DNA of 43,827 nucleotides from Oscillospiraceae bacterium (GCA_900768705.1 CAAGEB010000138.1:1-43827), one strand, 5' to 3'. Positions 1 to 8,974 are shown, numbered from the stretch's first letter. Program-made: numbers and translations. The notes: generated from the letters alone by a model not told the origin.

Positions 1-151
1 ACAAACTGATTACCTTACAGTCGAAACGCAACCGACATTCCAATGTACCGTTGGGAAAAAGCGGCTTGCCGCCCCCGATTTGTTGAGACGGCTTTAGCCG
101 TCGAGACAAACAAAGGGGGTTTGGGGGAAAACGGTGTTTTCCCCCAAAAAA
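1..151. repeat. Interspersed repeat, left copy (inverted relative to right end of window)
   Basis: Positions 73-151 are the reverse complement of 43690-43768, identical except for a one-base indel. The block holds two hairpins: a GACGGCT/AGCCGTC palindrome with a two-base loop (about 88-103) and a GGGGGAAAAC/GTTTTCCCCC hairpin (about 123-145). Positions 1-72, read in reverse complement, resemble the spacer modules at 3920-3942 and 3959-4014: they share the GCGGCAAGCCGC hairpin, the TTCCCAACGGTACATTG stretch and a CTGTAAGGTAAT end, with a different middle. No open frame is convincing. This is a non-coding dispersed repeat whose function is unknown. Confidence 0.8.
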
Positions 152-286
152 GGTATGGTGAGAAGAAGGCAGGCGTAAACAATAAGTCATGAAATTAATG
201 ACAAACCCTTTCCTTTAAAGTAATAACAAAATTGCTCCTAATCTCTCATTTCTTAGGTCAACCCGAAAAGATTATTTAACAAATTA

Positions 287-314
287 AGTCAAGTGGAAAC
301 GCTTGGCTTTTTTT
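287..314 (+). terminator. Probable intrinsic terminator
   Basis: AGTCAAGT (287-294) can pair with GCTTGGCT (301-308), including two G-U pairs, around a six-base loop, and is followed by a run of T to 314. It would end a transcript entering from the left, although no gene is visible upstream inside the window. Apart from this and the promoter below, 152-400 shows nothing I recognise. Confidence 0.55.
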
Positions 315-401
315 ATTGATAATAGCTGTAGAATATAGGCTGTCTTTTTCTTATATTTTATACAAAATATTGTTGTTTTTAAGAAAATTTTGGGATATGT
401 C

Positions 402-430
402 TTGATTTTTCGGCGGAAATATGAGATAAT
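402..430 (+). promoter_or_regulatory. Promoter of the P-type ATPase-like gene
   Basis: TTGATT (402-407) and GATAAT (425-430) are separated by 17 bases, a plausible sigma-A type promoter. It lies about 40 bases upstream of the start codon at 473. A second TATAAT at 450-455 lacks a matching -35 element. Confidence 0.5.
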
Positions 431-472
431 AATAAAGAGTATATTCTTATATAATACAGAGGAAGATGATCA

Positions 473-2968
473 ATGGCAAGGTTTTTTAATTTCAGCGGAG
501 ATTATACCGGGCTGAAAAGCAATGCGGTTCAGGAAAATCTGAATATGTACGGATACAATACATACCGTATCACAAAGAAAGCCGACAACGGCTTCTCATA
601 TCTTGAGGTTCTGCTTTCGCCCTCCGCATTGCTGATGCTGATTGCGGGAGTGCTGTGCTTTTTCGGTGCGGGAATCGGCTCGGGAATTATGGTTCTGCTT
701 ATTGACACGGTTTATGTATTCACAGAAATTTATTTCCGTAAATCCTCGGATAAGCGAATTGAGGAAATATCGGCTGGAACCTGCGTAAAATATCGGGTTA
801 TCCGTGAGGGTAAGCTGGAGCTTATTGACAAGGAACTGATTGTTCCCGAGGATATAATTGTTGTGGGAGCGGGTGAGCGTGTGCCTGCCGACGCATTTAT
901 TCTCGAATCAAAGGACCTGACCTGCGATGAAAGCATTTTTACCGGAAGCAGCAAACCGGTGGCAAAATATACCGAAGCCATTTCAAAAACGGAATTGAAG
1001 CAGAATTTTGTGTACAGCGGAACCACCGTGCTGACCGGAACTGCGATTTGCCGTGTAAGCGCAACGGGAGTGGATACAAAAATATTCCAGCGTATAGGAG
1101 AATTTCCCGATGATCATTCCTATTACACCAATCTGGAGAAAATTGTTCACGGCATTATCCCCATCTGCGCAGGAATTGCCGTGCTGCTGTTCCTGCTGTC
1201 GGCAATTATCAGAATTGTTTCCGGCGGAGAGGTGATTGCGGCGGCTTTGTCGGGGATAACGCTGGCACTGTGCTTTATACCTACGGGAATAGCCTCCATT
1301 ATCCGTTTATATTATACAAAGGGTGCTGTGGATATGCTGAAAAACGGCGCAGCGGTAAAATCCCTCAGCGATATTGAAAAGCTCAACAGCCTTTCCGTGC
1401 TTTGCGTTGAAAAGGAGGGAGCAATTTCAAAGAATACTGTGGAGGTTCGGAGCATTTATACAAGAAGCGAGGTGCTTCTGTATAATGTGGCTCTGCTTGC
1501 CTGCGACCGCAATACCACCAATCCCTTTGAGCGGGCGCTTATGGTAAAGGCAACCTTCTTTGACGAGCATATTGCCGATATTTATGATAAAAGCACATTT
1601 ATCGAAAAGCTTCCGGACAACGACGACGCAATCGGCGGCGCATTGTGGAATGTGGGCGGCGATCGGCTTTATTGCATTAAAGGCGCACCGGAGCAAATTC
1701 TCCCGATGTGCAGATTGAACGGAGACGCTCTTCTGGCAGCACAGAAGCGGTATGAGGATTACTATGCCTCCGGCTGCAGCGTTATCGCTTTTGCCTGCGT
1801 TGAAGCAGATGGCGGAAATCTGGATACGACGAGAGCTTTCAGCTATACATTTGTGGGATTTGCGGCGTTTTCCGCACCGCTTCGGGAATCCGTTGCAGCA
1901 GCCGTGAAAACCTGCAGGCGTTCGGGGGTGAGAGTGGTTATGCTCACCGAAGAAAATCCCAGCATTGCAGAATCCACCGGACGGCTTATCGGTTTGTCGG
2001 GGGACAATATTGTCATCGGCGAGCAGCTTTCGGCGTGGGAGGAATACGGCGAAGAGCCTGATTTTGACACGGATATTTATGCCAATATTTCGCCTCTCCA
2101 GAAAAGACTGGTAATCGATCGGCTGAAATCCAACGGAGAAGTGGTTGCTATGACAGGCACCCGTCCTTCGGACGCAGATCTTCTGGACAGCGCAGATGTG
2201 GGAATAACCATTTCTTCTCATTCCTCCAACAGCTGCTGCGAGTCTGCCGATATTATTATGAATAATGATAATTTTTCCTCAATTGCGGATACTATTGCAA
2301 AGGCAAGGCAGATCCACCGCAATATAAAGAGGGCGGTGTCGGTGCTGATTTCGGGTTACACGGGATTGCTGATGCTTACCGTTTTTAATCTTTTCGGTAA
2401 TGAACACCTGATGCTTAATCCTGCCTTGATCGCTCTGATAACAATGATTCTTCTGCCCCTTGCGTCGTTGGCTTTCCTCGGTTTTACGGGAGATATAAAA
2501 ACCGGGATTATGCCGCCCTCGGAATTTGTTGCCTCAAGGAAAATCAATTACAGATTTCTTGGAAACGCATTGCTGATGGGAGCACTTTCCGGCGGAGTTG
2601 CGGTGATTTCCTATGCGCTGATGTACAACGGCTCGAATTTTGCCTTTGCGAGAAGCTGTGCGCTGATTTCCTATCTGATATGCACAAGCGGTTTTCTTGT
2701 GCTTCGTCATAACGAGGATATATCGATAGGAACGGTTATCAGATCATCTCTGCTTTCCAAGCTGGCGGTGGGAGTGACTGCGCTGATTCCTATTTTTCTG
2801 ACATATATTCCTTTTATAAATACGGCATTTGAACTGGTACCAATAGATTTGACGGCACTTTTAATAAGCATTATAACCGGATGTCTTCCGCCCATTGTGT
2901 ATTACCTTGTCAGACGATTTGTATTCTTCGGACGGCAGAAGAGCAATACAGGTGGAACCGGCGTCTGA
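473..2968 (+). CDS. P-type ATPase-like protein, catalytically degenerate (pseudoenzyme)
   Basis: The 831-residue protein aligns along its full length with P2-type cation ATPases: N-terminal membrane segments, an actuator domain (about 95-215), a membrane pair (about 220-290), P and N domains (about 300-620), and a C-terminal membrane bundle. The key catalytic motifs are altered. The phosphorylation motif DKTGT reads EKEGA (E313 replaces the aspartate). TGES is TGSS (157-160). The M4 PEGL is PTGI. TGD is TEE (492-494). GDGVND is GTRPSD (562-567). The N-domain KGAPE (403-407) and neighbouring structural residues such as VPAD and DES are intact, and the frame is unbroken. It therefore cannot run the normal phosphoenzyme cycle. 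An intact, full-length protein suggests a retained non-catalytic role rather than recent decay. A GAGGAAG ribosome site precedes the ATG. The next gene follows after 22 bases and is probably co-transcribed. Confidence 0.85.
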   Translation: MARFFNFSGDYTGLKSNAVQENLNMYGYNTYRITKKADNGFSYLEVLLSPSALLMLIAGVLCFFGAGIGSGIMVLLIDTVYVFTEIYFRKSSDKRIEEISAGTCVKYRVIREGKLELIDKELIVPEDIIVVGAGERVPADAFILESKDLTCDESIFTGSSKPVAKYTEAISKTELKQNFVYSGTTVLTGTAICRVSATGVDTKIFQRIGEFPDDHSYYTNLEKIVHGIIPICAGIAVLLFLLSAIIRIVSGGEVIAAALSGITLALCFIPTGIASIIRLYYTKGAVDMLKNGAAVKSLSDIEKLNSLSVLCVEKEGAISKNTVEVRSIYTRSEVLLYNVALLACDRNTTNPFERALMVKATFFDEHIADIYDKSTFIEKLPDNDDAIGGALWNVGGDRLYCIKGAPEQILPMCRLNGDALLAAQKRYEDYYASGCSVIAFACVEADGGNLDTTRAFSYTFVGFAAFSAPLRESVAAAVKTCRRSGVRVVMLTEENPSIAESTGRLIGLSGDNIVIGEQLSAWEEYGEEPDFDTDIYANISPLQKRLVIDRLKSNGEVVAMTGTRPSDADLLDSADVGITISSHSSNSCCESADIIMNNDNFSSIADTIAKARQIHRNIKRAVSVLISGYTGLLMLTVFNLFGNEHLMLNPALIALITMILLPLASLAFLGFTGDIKTGIMPPSEFVASRKINYRFLGNALLMGALSGGVAVISYALMYNGSNFAFARSCALISYLICTSGFLVLRHNEDISIGTVIRSSLLSKLAVGVTALIPIFLTYIPFINTAFELVPIDLTALLISIITGCLPPIVYYLVRRFVFFGRQKSNTGGTGV

Positions 2969-2990
2969 TTTCTGAGCAGATTGGAGCAGT

Positions 2991-3845
2991 ATGAAAAAGT
3001 TTTTGGAGTATCTGAAATATTTTCTGTGCGGAGTTGTTTTCGGAACGGCGAATGTTATTCCCGGCGTCAGCGGCGGAACAATGCTGGTGATTTTCGGAAT
3101 TTTCGACCGCCTGACCGAATCGATTTCGGGATTTAAGAAAATAATCGGAAATATAGGCTTTCTGCTGACCTTCGGAGTTGGTGCGGGGGCAGGAATTCTG
3201 CTTTCGGCAAAGGTGATAGGCAAGCTCTTTGAGAACTTCGGAGTGCAGACGAATATGTTCTTTATAGGGCTTATACTCGGCGGAATTCCGCTGATTTATA
3301 AGCTGGGAACCGCCGAAAAAAAGCCAAAGTCTTCCTGCGCAGTTCCTTTCGTTATCGCAATGGCGGTGGTTATCGGGCTGTCGGTGATGGAGAAAATGAA
3401 TATCTTTTCTCTGGGTGCAACCGAGGAGATAAACGGCTTTGATGTGGTGTTTTCACTGAAAATGGCGGTTTGTGCAGCAATAGCGGCGGTGACTATGATT
3501 ATCCCCGGCATATCCGGTTCCTTTGTAATGATGCTGCTGGGAGTGTATGAAACCATTATAGGCGCATTGGGAAGTTTCAATTTCTATGTAATAATTCCCT
3601 TTGCGATAGGAGCGGTTGCGGGAATTATTCTGGGAGCAAAGCTTATTTCAATGCTTATCCGGAAAAACAAGCTTATGGTTTACAGTGCGCTTATGGGACT
3701 GGTTGTGGGATCGGTTTATGCAATACTTCCCGAGGGCTTCGGGTTTAATATTCAGACGGGATACGGGTTTGTGTGTCTGCTGTTCGGCGTTCTTACTTCG
3801 GTGCTGGTGGAGAAGCTGGGAGCGGAGAACACTCAAAGCGCATAA
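2991..3845 (+). CDS. DUF368 membrane protein, PopT-like undecaprenyl-phosphate translocase
   Basis: The 284-residue polytopic protein carries the DUF368 hallmark twice: NVIPGVSGGT near residues 21-30 and the related IIPGISGS near 170, as in an inverted-repeat membrane fold. Members of DUF368 (PopT) and of the DedA family have been shown in other bacteria to return undecaprenyl phosphate, the lipid carrier for wall polymers, to the inner leaflet of the membrane. That role is inferred here from family membership. About eight or more hydrophobic segments are visible. The ATG is preceded by TTGGAG. The gene lies 22 bases after the degenerate P-type ATPase on the same strand, which suggests joint expression. 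Confidence 0.88.
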   Translation: MKKFLEYLKYFLCGVVFGTANVIPGVSGGTMLVIFGIFDRLTESISGFKKIIGNIGFLLTFGVGAGAGILLSAKVIGKLFENFGVQTNMFFIGLILGGIPLIYKLGTAEKKPKSSCAVPFVIAMAVVIGLSVMEKMNIFSLGATEEINGFDVVFSLKMAVCAAIAAVTMIIPGISGSFVMMLLGVYETIIGALGSFNFYVIIPFAIGAVAGIILGAKLISMLIRKNKLMVYSALMGLVVGSVYAILPEGFGFNIQTGYGFVCLLFGVLTSVLVEKLGAENTQSA

Positions 3846-4550
3846 TCGGGCGGGCAGCGTAAAGCTGCGGGTAGTTCCCAACGGTACTCTGTAATGCGGA
3901 TTAGTCTGTGCCTGTAAGGGCGGCAAGCCGCTTTTTCCCAACCCGGGTACCCCGGGAGGTAATTCCCAACGGTACATTGTTATATGGATTAGTCTGTGCC
4001 TGTAAGGTAATAAGATTTTCCTTTTTCAAGCCCCTATCCCCCTAACCCCCTTCCCCCCGAGGGGGAAGGGGGCGATAGAAGGGTACTCCGTACCCTTGAC
4101 CCTGTCGGGGGCTTTGCCTCCGAACCCCCTTGCAAAAGAGGGTTAGTCTGTGAGTTAAGCCCTGCCCAAGAGGCGATTAATCTTGCCCTCTGCACAAACC
4201 AGAATTTGCTTTTCGGTCGGGTACCCCGGCGGGTAGTTCCCAACGATACTCTGCAATGTGGATTAGTCTGTGCCTGTAAGGTAATAAGTCTGCACAGACC
4301 AGAATTGGTTTTTCGCTTCCTTTTGTCTCACAAAAGGAAGCAGGGGTTCGGGGGCGGCGCCCCCGAAAAGGGGTGCAGGGGGCTTTGCCCCCGCAATGCT
4401 CCGCCTAAGCGAAAATTTTCTATTATAGCTGCCACCAAATCCGCCGGAGGCTTATATAGCTTCCGGTATTTTTATACCAATATTTATTTACCGATAAATA
4501 ATGCTTATATGTCAATTTTGATATATCAAACACATTTTTCTTGTTTCCCG
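3846..4550. repeat. Mosaic intergenic repeat region with three copies of a ~50-bp unit
   Basis: This spacer of about 770 bases has no credible gene. A unit of about 50 bases recurs at 3871-3919, 3959-4014 and 4233-4288. Each begins GTAGTTCCCAACG or a close variant and ends ATTAGTCTGTGCCTGTAAGG. Copies two and three are preceded by GGGTACCCCGG. Between them are C/G-rich palindromes: 4035-4075 resembles 43556-43605 in inverse orientation, and 4310-4405 holds a GCTTCCTTTTGT/ACAAAAGGAAGC hairpin, a CGGGGGCG/GCCCCCG stem and GGGGGCTTTGCCCCC. Spacing is irregular and there is no leader, so this is not CRISPR. Confidence 0.8.
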
Positions 4551-4551
4551 C

Positions 4552-4580
4552 TTGATTTTTTCATCAAGATATGGTATAAT
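4552..4580 (+). promoter_or_regulatory. Promoter of the topoisomerase IV operon
   Basis: TTGATT (4552-4557) and TATAAT (4575-4580) are separated by exactly 17 bases. They sit 38 bases before the ATG at 4618, and an AAGGTGG ribosome site follows at about 4605-4611. Confidence 0.75.
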
Positions 4581-4617
4581 TTAAAATGTATTTTTAGATT
4601 ATATAAGGTGGAAAAGA

Positions 4618-6600
4618 ATGGCAAACAAATCAACCTACAATGATCTCAAATCCTTGAAGGGACCCGATCAGGTTCGTCTCCGTCCTGCCGTAATATTTGG
4701 CTCGGACAGTGTTGACGGCTGCCGGCATTCGGTTTTCGAGATTATTTCAAACTCGATAGACGAAGCAAGAGAGGGCTTCGGAAAACAGATTATCATTACT
4801 CTTCATTCGGATAAATCCATTACCGTTGAGGATTTCGGAAGAGGTATTCCCATCGATTTTAATAAATCGGAGGATAAATATAACTGGGAGCTGGCTTTTT
4901 GTACCCTTTATGCCGGTGGAAAGTACGATAATAACACAGGTGAGAATTATTCCTATGCTCTTGGACTTAATGGTCTTGGTCTTTGTGCAACTCAATTTGC
5001 CTCGGAGTATATGGAGGTTGAGTCGAAAAACAGCACCTGGCAGTATAATCTTCGTTTTGAAAAGGGTTTTAATGTAACAGGTCCCGAGAACGGCTTTGTC
5101 AGGAAGAAAACCGATAAAACAGGAACCAGAATTCATTGGAAGCCCGATATGGATGTTTTCACCGATATTGACATCGGCGTGGAATATGTGGACGATATGC
5201 TCCGCAGGCAGGCGGTTGTAAACGACGGCATTGAATTCGTCCGTATTGTGGAAAACGAGGACGGCACTTCCGACGAGAAAATTTTCTGTTACAAAGAGGG
5301 TATTTTCGATTACCTTAAAGAAACTGTGGGAGATAATTCACTTACCACTCCGCAGTACTGGCAGGCGCAGCGTCAAGGTAAAGACCGGGAGGACAAAGAG
5401 GAGTACAAGCTGAAAATGAATGCCGCTTTTGTTTTCAGCAAGGAAATCCATTTCGTGGAGCATTACCATAATTCCAGCTGGCTGGAACACGGCGGAAGCC
5501 CCGATGACGCAATGAAAAAGGCGTTTTTGTCCCAGATTGACGCCTATCTTAAAACTAACAATAAATACAATAAAGGCGAAAAGTCCATAAAGTGGGAAGA
5601 TATAGCCGATTGTCTGGTGTTTATCAGCTCCAATTTTTCCACGCAGGCAAGCTATGCCAATCAGACGAAAAAGGCTGTCACAAACGCTTTCATCAAGGAA
5701 GCAATGACTGATTGGCTTAAGCACAAGCTGGAGGTATATTTCCTGGAAAATCCGGACGAAGCGATAAAAATCGCCGAGCGTGTGCTTGTAAACAAGCGTT
5801 CCAGAGAGAATGCGGAAAAGGTTCGTTCCTCGTCGATTGCCAGTCTTACCCAGAAAATCGACCTTACCAACCGCATTGACAAGTTTGTTGACTGCCGCAG
5901 CCGTGATGTGTCCAAGCGGGAAGTGTATATCGTGGAGGGCGATTCTGCGTTGGGTTCGGTAAAGCTTGCAAGGGACGCAGAGTTTCAGGCGGTTATTCCT
6001 GTCAGGGGAAAAATACTGAATTGCCTCAAGGCAAGCTATGACAAGATTTTTAAAAGCGAGATTATCACCAATCTTATTAAGGTGCTTGGCTGCGGAGTGG
6101 AGGTAAAATCCAAGGCTAATAAAAATCTCAATTCGTTCAACATTGACAATCTCCGCTGGAACAAGGTGGTTATCTGCACCGATGCGGATGTGGACGGCTT
6201 TCAGATCAGAACGCTTATTCTCACAATGATTGAAACCCTTTGTCCCACGCTGATTGAAAAGGGATATGTGTATATAGCTGAGTCTCCGCTGTATGAAATT
6301 AATACAAAGGACAAGGCTTACTTTGCATACACGGAAGCGGAAAAGTCGAAGATACTTGATATGATCGACGGCAAAAAGTACACTATTCAGCGGTCAAAAG
6401 GTCTTGGCGAAAACGATCCGGATATGATGTCGCTTACCACTATGAACCCCGAAACCCGCCGTCTTATAAAGGTAATGCCCTCGGACGCCGAAAAAACCCG
6501 TCAGATGTTTGATGTGCTGCTGGGGAATGATCTTGAAGGCAGAAAGAATTTTATCCGTGAAAACGGAAGCAGATATCTTGATGCGGCGGATGTAATGTAA
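4618..6600 (+). CDS. parE: Topoisomerase IV-type (type IIA) subunit B, divergent
   Basis: This 660-residue protein is the ATPase/TOPRIM subunit of a type IIA topoisomerase, which passes one DNA duplex through another. The GHKL ATPase is recognisable: FEIISNSIDEA with E41 and N45, DFGRGIP (72-78), GLNGLGL (116-122) and the transducer QTK near 350. The TOPRIM domain has EGDSALGS near 440, CTDADVDGFQ near 520 and SKGLGE near 595. Several normally near-invariant positions differ from gyrase and topo IV: EGDSAGGS is EGDSALGS, and the H of DGAHIR is Q. It is therefore a divergent lineage. It pairs with the A subunit 44 bases downstream. The symbol is by analogy; a gyrB-like paralogue cannot be excluded. 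Confidence 0.85.
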   Translation: MANKSTYNDLKSLKGPDQVRLRPAVIFGSDSVDGCRHSVFEIISNSIDEAREGFGKQIIITLHSDKSITVEDFGRGIPIDFNKSEDKYNWELAFCTLYAGGKYDNNTGENYSYALGLNGLGLCATQFASEYMEVESKNSTWQYNLRFEKGFNVTGPENGFVRKKTDKTGTRIHWKPDMDVFTDIDIGVEYVDDMLRRQAVVNDGIEFVRIVENEDGTSDEKIFCYKEGIFDYLKETVGDNSLTTPQYWQAQRQGKDREDKEEYKLKMNAAFVFSKEIHFVEHYHNSSWLEHGGSPDDAMKKAFLSQIDAYLKTNNKYNKGEKSIKWEDIADCLVFISSNFSTQASYANQTKKAVTNAFIKEAMTDWLKHKLEVYFLENPDEAIKIAERVLVNKRSRENAEKVRSSSIASLTQKIDLTNRIDKFVDCRSRDVSKREVYIVEGDSALGSVKLARDAEFQAVIPVRGKILNCLKASYDKIFKSEIITNLIKVLGCGVEVKSKANKNLNSFNIDNLRWNKVVICTDADVDGFQIRTLILTMIETLCPTLIEKGYVYIAESPLYEINTKDKAYFAYTEAEKSKILDMIDGKKYTIQRSKGLGENDPDMMSLTTMNPETRRLIKVMPSDAEKTRQMFDVLLGNDLEGRKNFIRENGSRYLDAADVM

Positions 6601-6644
6601 TTATTGGCTTTTCATCGGATAAACAAATTCAGGAGTTAGTTGGA

Positions 6645-8915
6645 TTGAAGAAAAAGGTTGTTAAGAAAACAGAGCCGAAAACCGTTTCGGCATATATAGA
6701 GGGCAGCGGAAAGGTTGTAGAGACGGATATAGTCAACACCCTTGAGGAGAACTATATGCCCTACGCTATGAGCGTTATTGTTTCCCGTGCACTTCCCGAG
6801 ATAGACGGGTTCAAGCCCTCCCACAGAAAGCTGCTTTATACAATGTACAAAATGGGTCTGCTGAACGGTCCCCGTACAAAGTCCGCAAATATCGTGGGTC
6901 AGACAATGCACCTGAATCCTCACGGAGATGCGGCAATTTACGAGACAATGGTTCGTCTTGCCAGAGGAAACGAATCCCTGCTTCACCCTTATGTGGACAG
7001 TAAGGGAAACTTCGGCAAGGCATATTCCAGAGATATGGCTTATGCCGCTTCGCGATACACCGAAGCAAAGCTTGAGGAAATAAGCGGCGAGCTTTTTGCG
7101 GAGATTGATAAGGAAGCCGTGGATATGGTGCCGAATTATGACAACACCACGGTTGAGCCGACGCTGTTTCCCGTGCGTTTTCCGGCGGTGCTGGTAAATT
7201 CCAATTTCGGTCTTGCGGTATCAATGGCGAGCAATATCTGCTCCTTTAATCTGGCAGAGGTTTGCGAAACCGCTGTTGCTCTTATCAAAAACCCCGGTCA
7301 TAATGCCCTTTCCACCTTGAAGGGTCCGGATTTTCCCGGAGGAGGATATATCATTTACGACGAAGCGGAGATGGATAAAATCTACCGCACCGGTATAGGA
7401 GCCGTAAAAATTCGGGCAAAATACAGCTATGACGCCGACGCCCGCTGCATAGAGGTTACACAGATACCGCCCACCACTACGGTTGAGGCTATTATTGACA
7501 AAACCGTGGAGCTGGTAAAGGACGGCAAACTGAAGGAAATTTCCGATGTGCGTGATGAAACGGATCTTTCCGGACTGCGGCTTGCATTCGACCTGAAAAA
7601 GGGCTATGACGCAGACACAGTAATGCAGAAGCTGTTTCGGCTTACTCCTTTGCAGGATAATTTCAACTGCAATTTCAATATACTGGTTGCGGGAACGCCA
7701 AAGGTTATGGGCGTGTATGAAATTCTTTCCGAGTGGACGGCTTTCCGCCGTCAGTGCGTAAAACGCAGAATTTACTTTGATCTGAACAAGAAGAAGGAAA
7801 AGCTTCATCTTCTGCTGGGTCTGAAAAAAATCCTGATGGACATTGATTATGCAATTCGGATTATCCGTGAAACCGATGAGGAGGCAGAGGTTGTTCCCAA
7901 TCTGATGATTGGTTTCGGCATTGACGAACAGCAGGCGGAATATGTGGCGGAAATAAAGCTCCGTCATATCAATCGTGAATATATTCTCAAGCGTACCGAG
8001 GAAACCGAACAGCTTTCATCGGAAATCGCAGATATGGAAGCAATTCTCAATGATCCGAAACGGATTGACAAGGTTATAATCGGCGAGCTGGAGGATATTA
8101 TAAAGAAGTATTCCCAGCCCCGCCGCACTCTTTTCCTGTATGATGTTTCCGATACGGTGGAAATTGAGGAGGAACAGCCGGAGGGTTATCCTGTTAATGT
8201 TTTCTTTACCGCAGAGGGATATTTCAAGCAGATAACTCCGAAATCCCTTCGTATGAGCGGAGAGCAGAAGCTGAAAGAAAACGACAGGATTGTATTCTCG
8301 GCGGAGGTTTCCAGCAACAGCGAGCTGCTGTTCTTTACCAATAAATTCCAGTGCTATAAATCCCGCTGCTCCGATTTTCCCGAAATAAAGGCTTCGGTTA
8401 TGGGCGATTATGTTCCCGCAACTCTGGGAATGGAGGAGGGAGAACTGCCGGTATTTATGGCGGTAACGGAGAAATTTACCGAAACTCTGGTGATTTTCTT
8501 CAGAAACGGAAAGTGCGCAAAGATTCCGCTTTCTTCCTTTGAAACAAAAACCAAGCGCAAAAAGCTTGCCAATGCCTATTCCGACCTGTCGGAGCCGGTT
8601 GGAATGTTTGTAATAAACGGTGATACGGATTTTGTACTGCAATCCACAGCGGGGAAAATGCTGGTGTTCAATACCGCCTTGGTTCTTCCTAAATCTGCCA
8701 GAGATACGCAGGGCGTTCAGGTCATGCGGCTTACAAAGGCGGAGCTTGCCGCCGTTTATCCCTTGAGGGAAAAACCGGATAACGGTGAGGACTCGGATAA
8801 CACGGAAAACCACATGGATTTCACCGCCGAAAGGCTGGAGAAATATCGGATAAAGACTATTCCTTCGGCAGGCGTACTGTCCGAGGAGAATATCGATCAG
8901 CTTAAATTAATTTAG
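6645..8915 (+). CDS. parC: Topoisomerase IV-type (type IIA) subunit A, divergent
   Basis: This 756-residue DNA-cleaving subunit partners the gene just upstream. The N-terminal breakage-reunion domain has PHGDAAIYETMVRLA and the active-site tyrosine in ASRYTEAKL (Y138), which forms the phosphotyrosine link to DNA. The usual GxYHPHGD reads GQTMHLNPHGD, and the stretch before the tyrosine (SKGNFGKAYSRDMAYAA) differs from the usual QGNFGS-DGD-AAAMRYTE, so it is as divergent as its partner. Residues from about 490 resemble a C-terminal DNA-wrapping domain. The start is TTG, supported by AGGAG at 6631-6635. Fhs follows after a short gap without an obvious promoter. Confidence 0.85.
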   Translation: MKKKVVKKTEPKTVSAYIEGSGKVVETDIVNTLEENYMPYAMSVIVSRALPEIDGFKPSHRKLLYTMYKMGLLNGPRTKSANIVGQTMHLNPHGDAAIYETMVRLARGNESLLHPYVDSKGNFGKAYSRDMAYAASRYTEAKLEEISGELFAEIDKEAVDMVPNYDNTTVEPTLFPVRFPAVLVNSNFGLAVSMASNICSFNLAEVCETAVALIKNPGHNALSTLKGPDFPGGGYIIYDEAEMDKIYRTGIGAVKIRAKYSYDADARCIEVTQIPPTTTVEAIIDKTVELVKDGKLKEISDVRDETDLSGLRLAFDLKKGYDADTVMQKLFRLTPLQDNFNCNFNILVAGTPKVMGVYEILSEWTAFRRQCVKRRIYFDLNKKKEKLHLLLGLKKILMDIDYAIRIIRETDEEAEVVPNLMIGFGIDEQQAEYVAEIKLRHINREYILKRTEETEQLSSEIADMEAILNDPKRIDKVIIGELEDIIKKYSQPRRTLFLYDVSDTVEIEEEQPEGYPVNVFFTAEGYFKQITPKSLRMSGEQKLKENDRIVFSAEVSSNSELLFFTNKFQCYKSRCSDFPEIKASVMGDYVPATLGMEEGELPVFMAVTEKFTETLVIFFRNGKCAKIPLSSFETKTKRKKLANAYSDLSEPVGMFVINGDTDFVLQSTAGKMLVFNTALVLPKSARDTQGVQVMRLTKAELAAVYPLREKPDNGEDSDNTENHMDFTAERLEKYRIKTIPSAGVLSEENIDQLKLI

Positions 8916-8974
8916 TCAATTAACATCGGCGGCTTTTCGGAGAAGCGGATGTAATAATGAAAAGGAGAACGAAT

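Noticed and set aside
1427..2221. Open frame of 264 codons opposite the P-type ATPase-like gene
   Set aside because: No family features; the plus strand aligns continuously with P-type ATPases.
473..2968. P-type ATPase as a working calcium or magnesium pump
   Set aside because: The phosphorylation aspartate and the hinge and actuator motifs are all replaced.
3871..4288. CRISPR-like array
   Set aside because: Only three units, irregular spacing, spacers that are themselves repeats, and no cas genes.
4206..4643. Open frame of 145 codons through the repeat spacer into parE
   Set aside because: It runs through palindromic repeats, has no ribosome site and ends inside parE.
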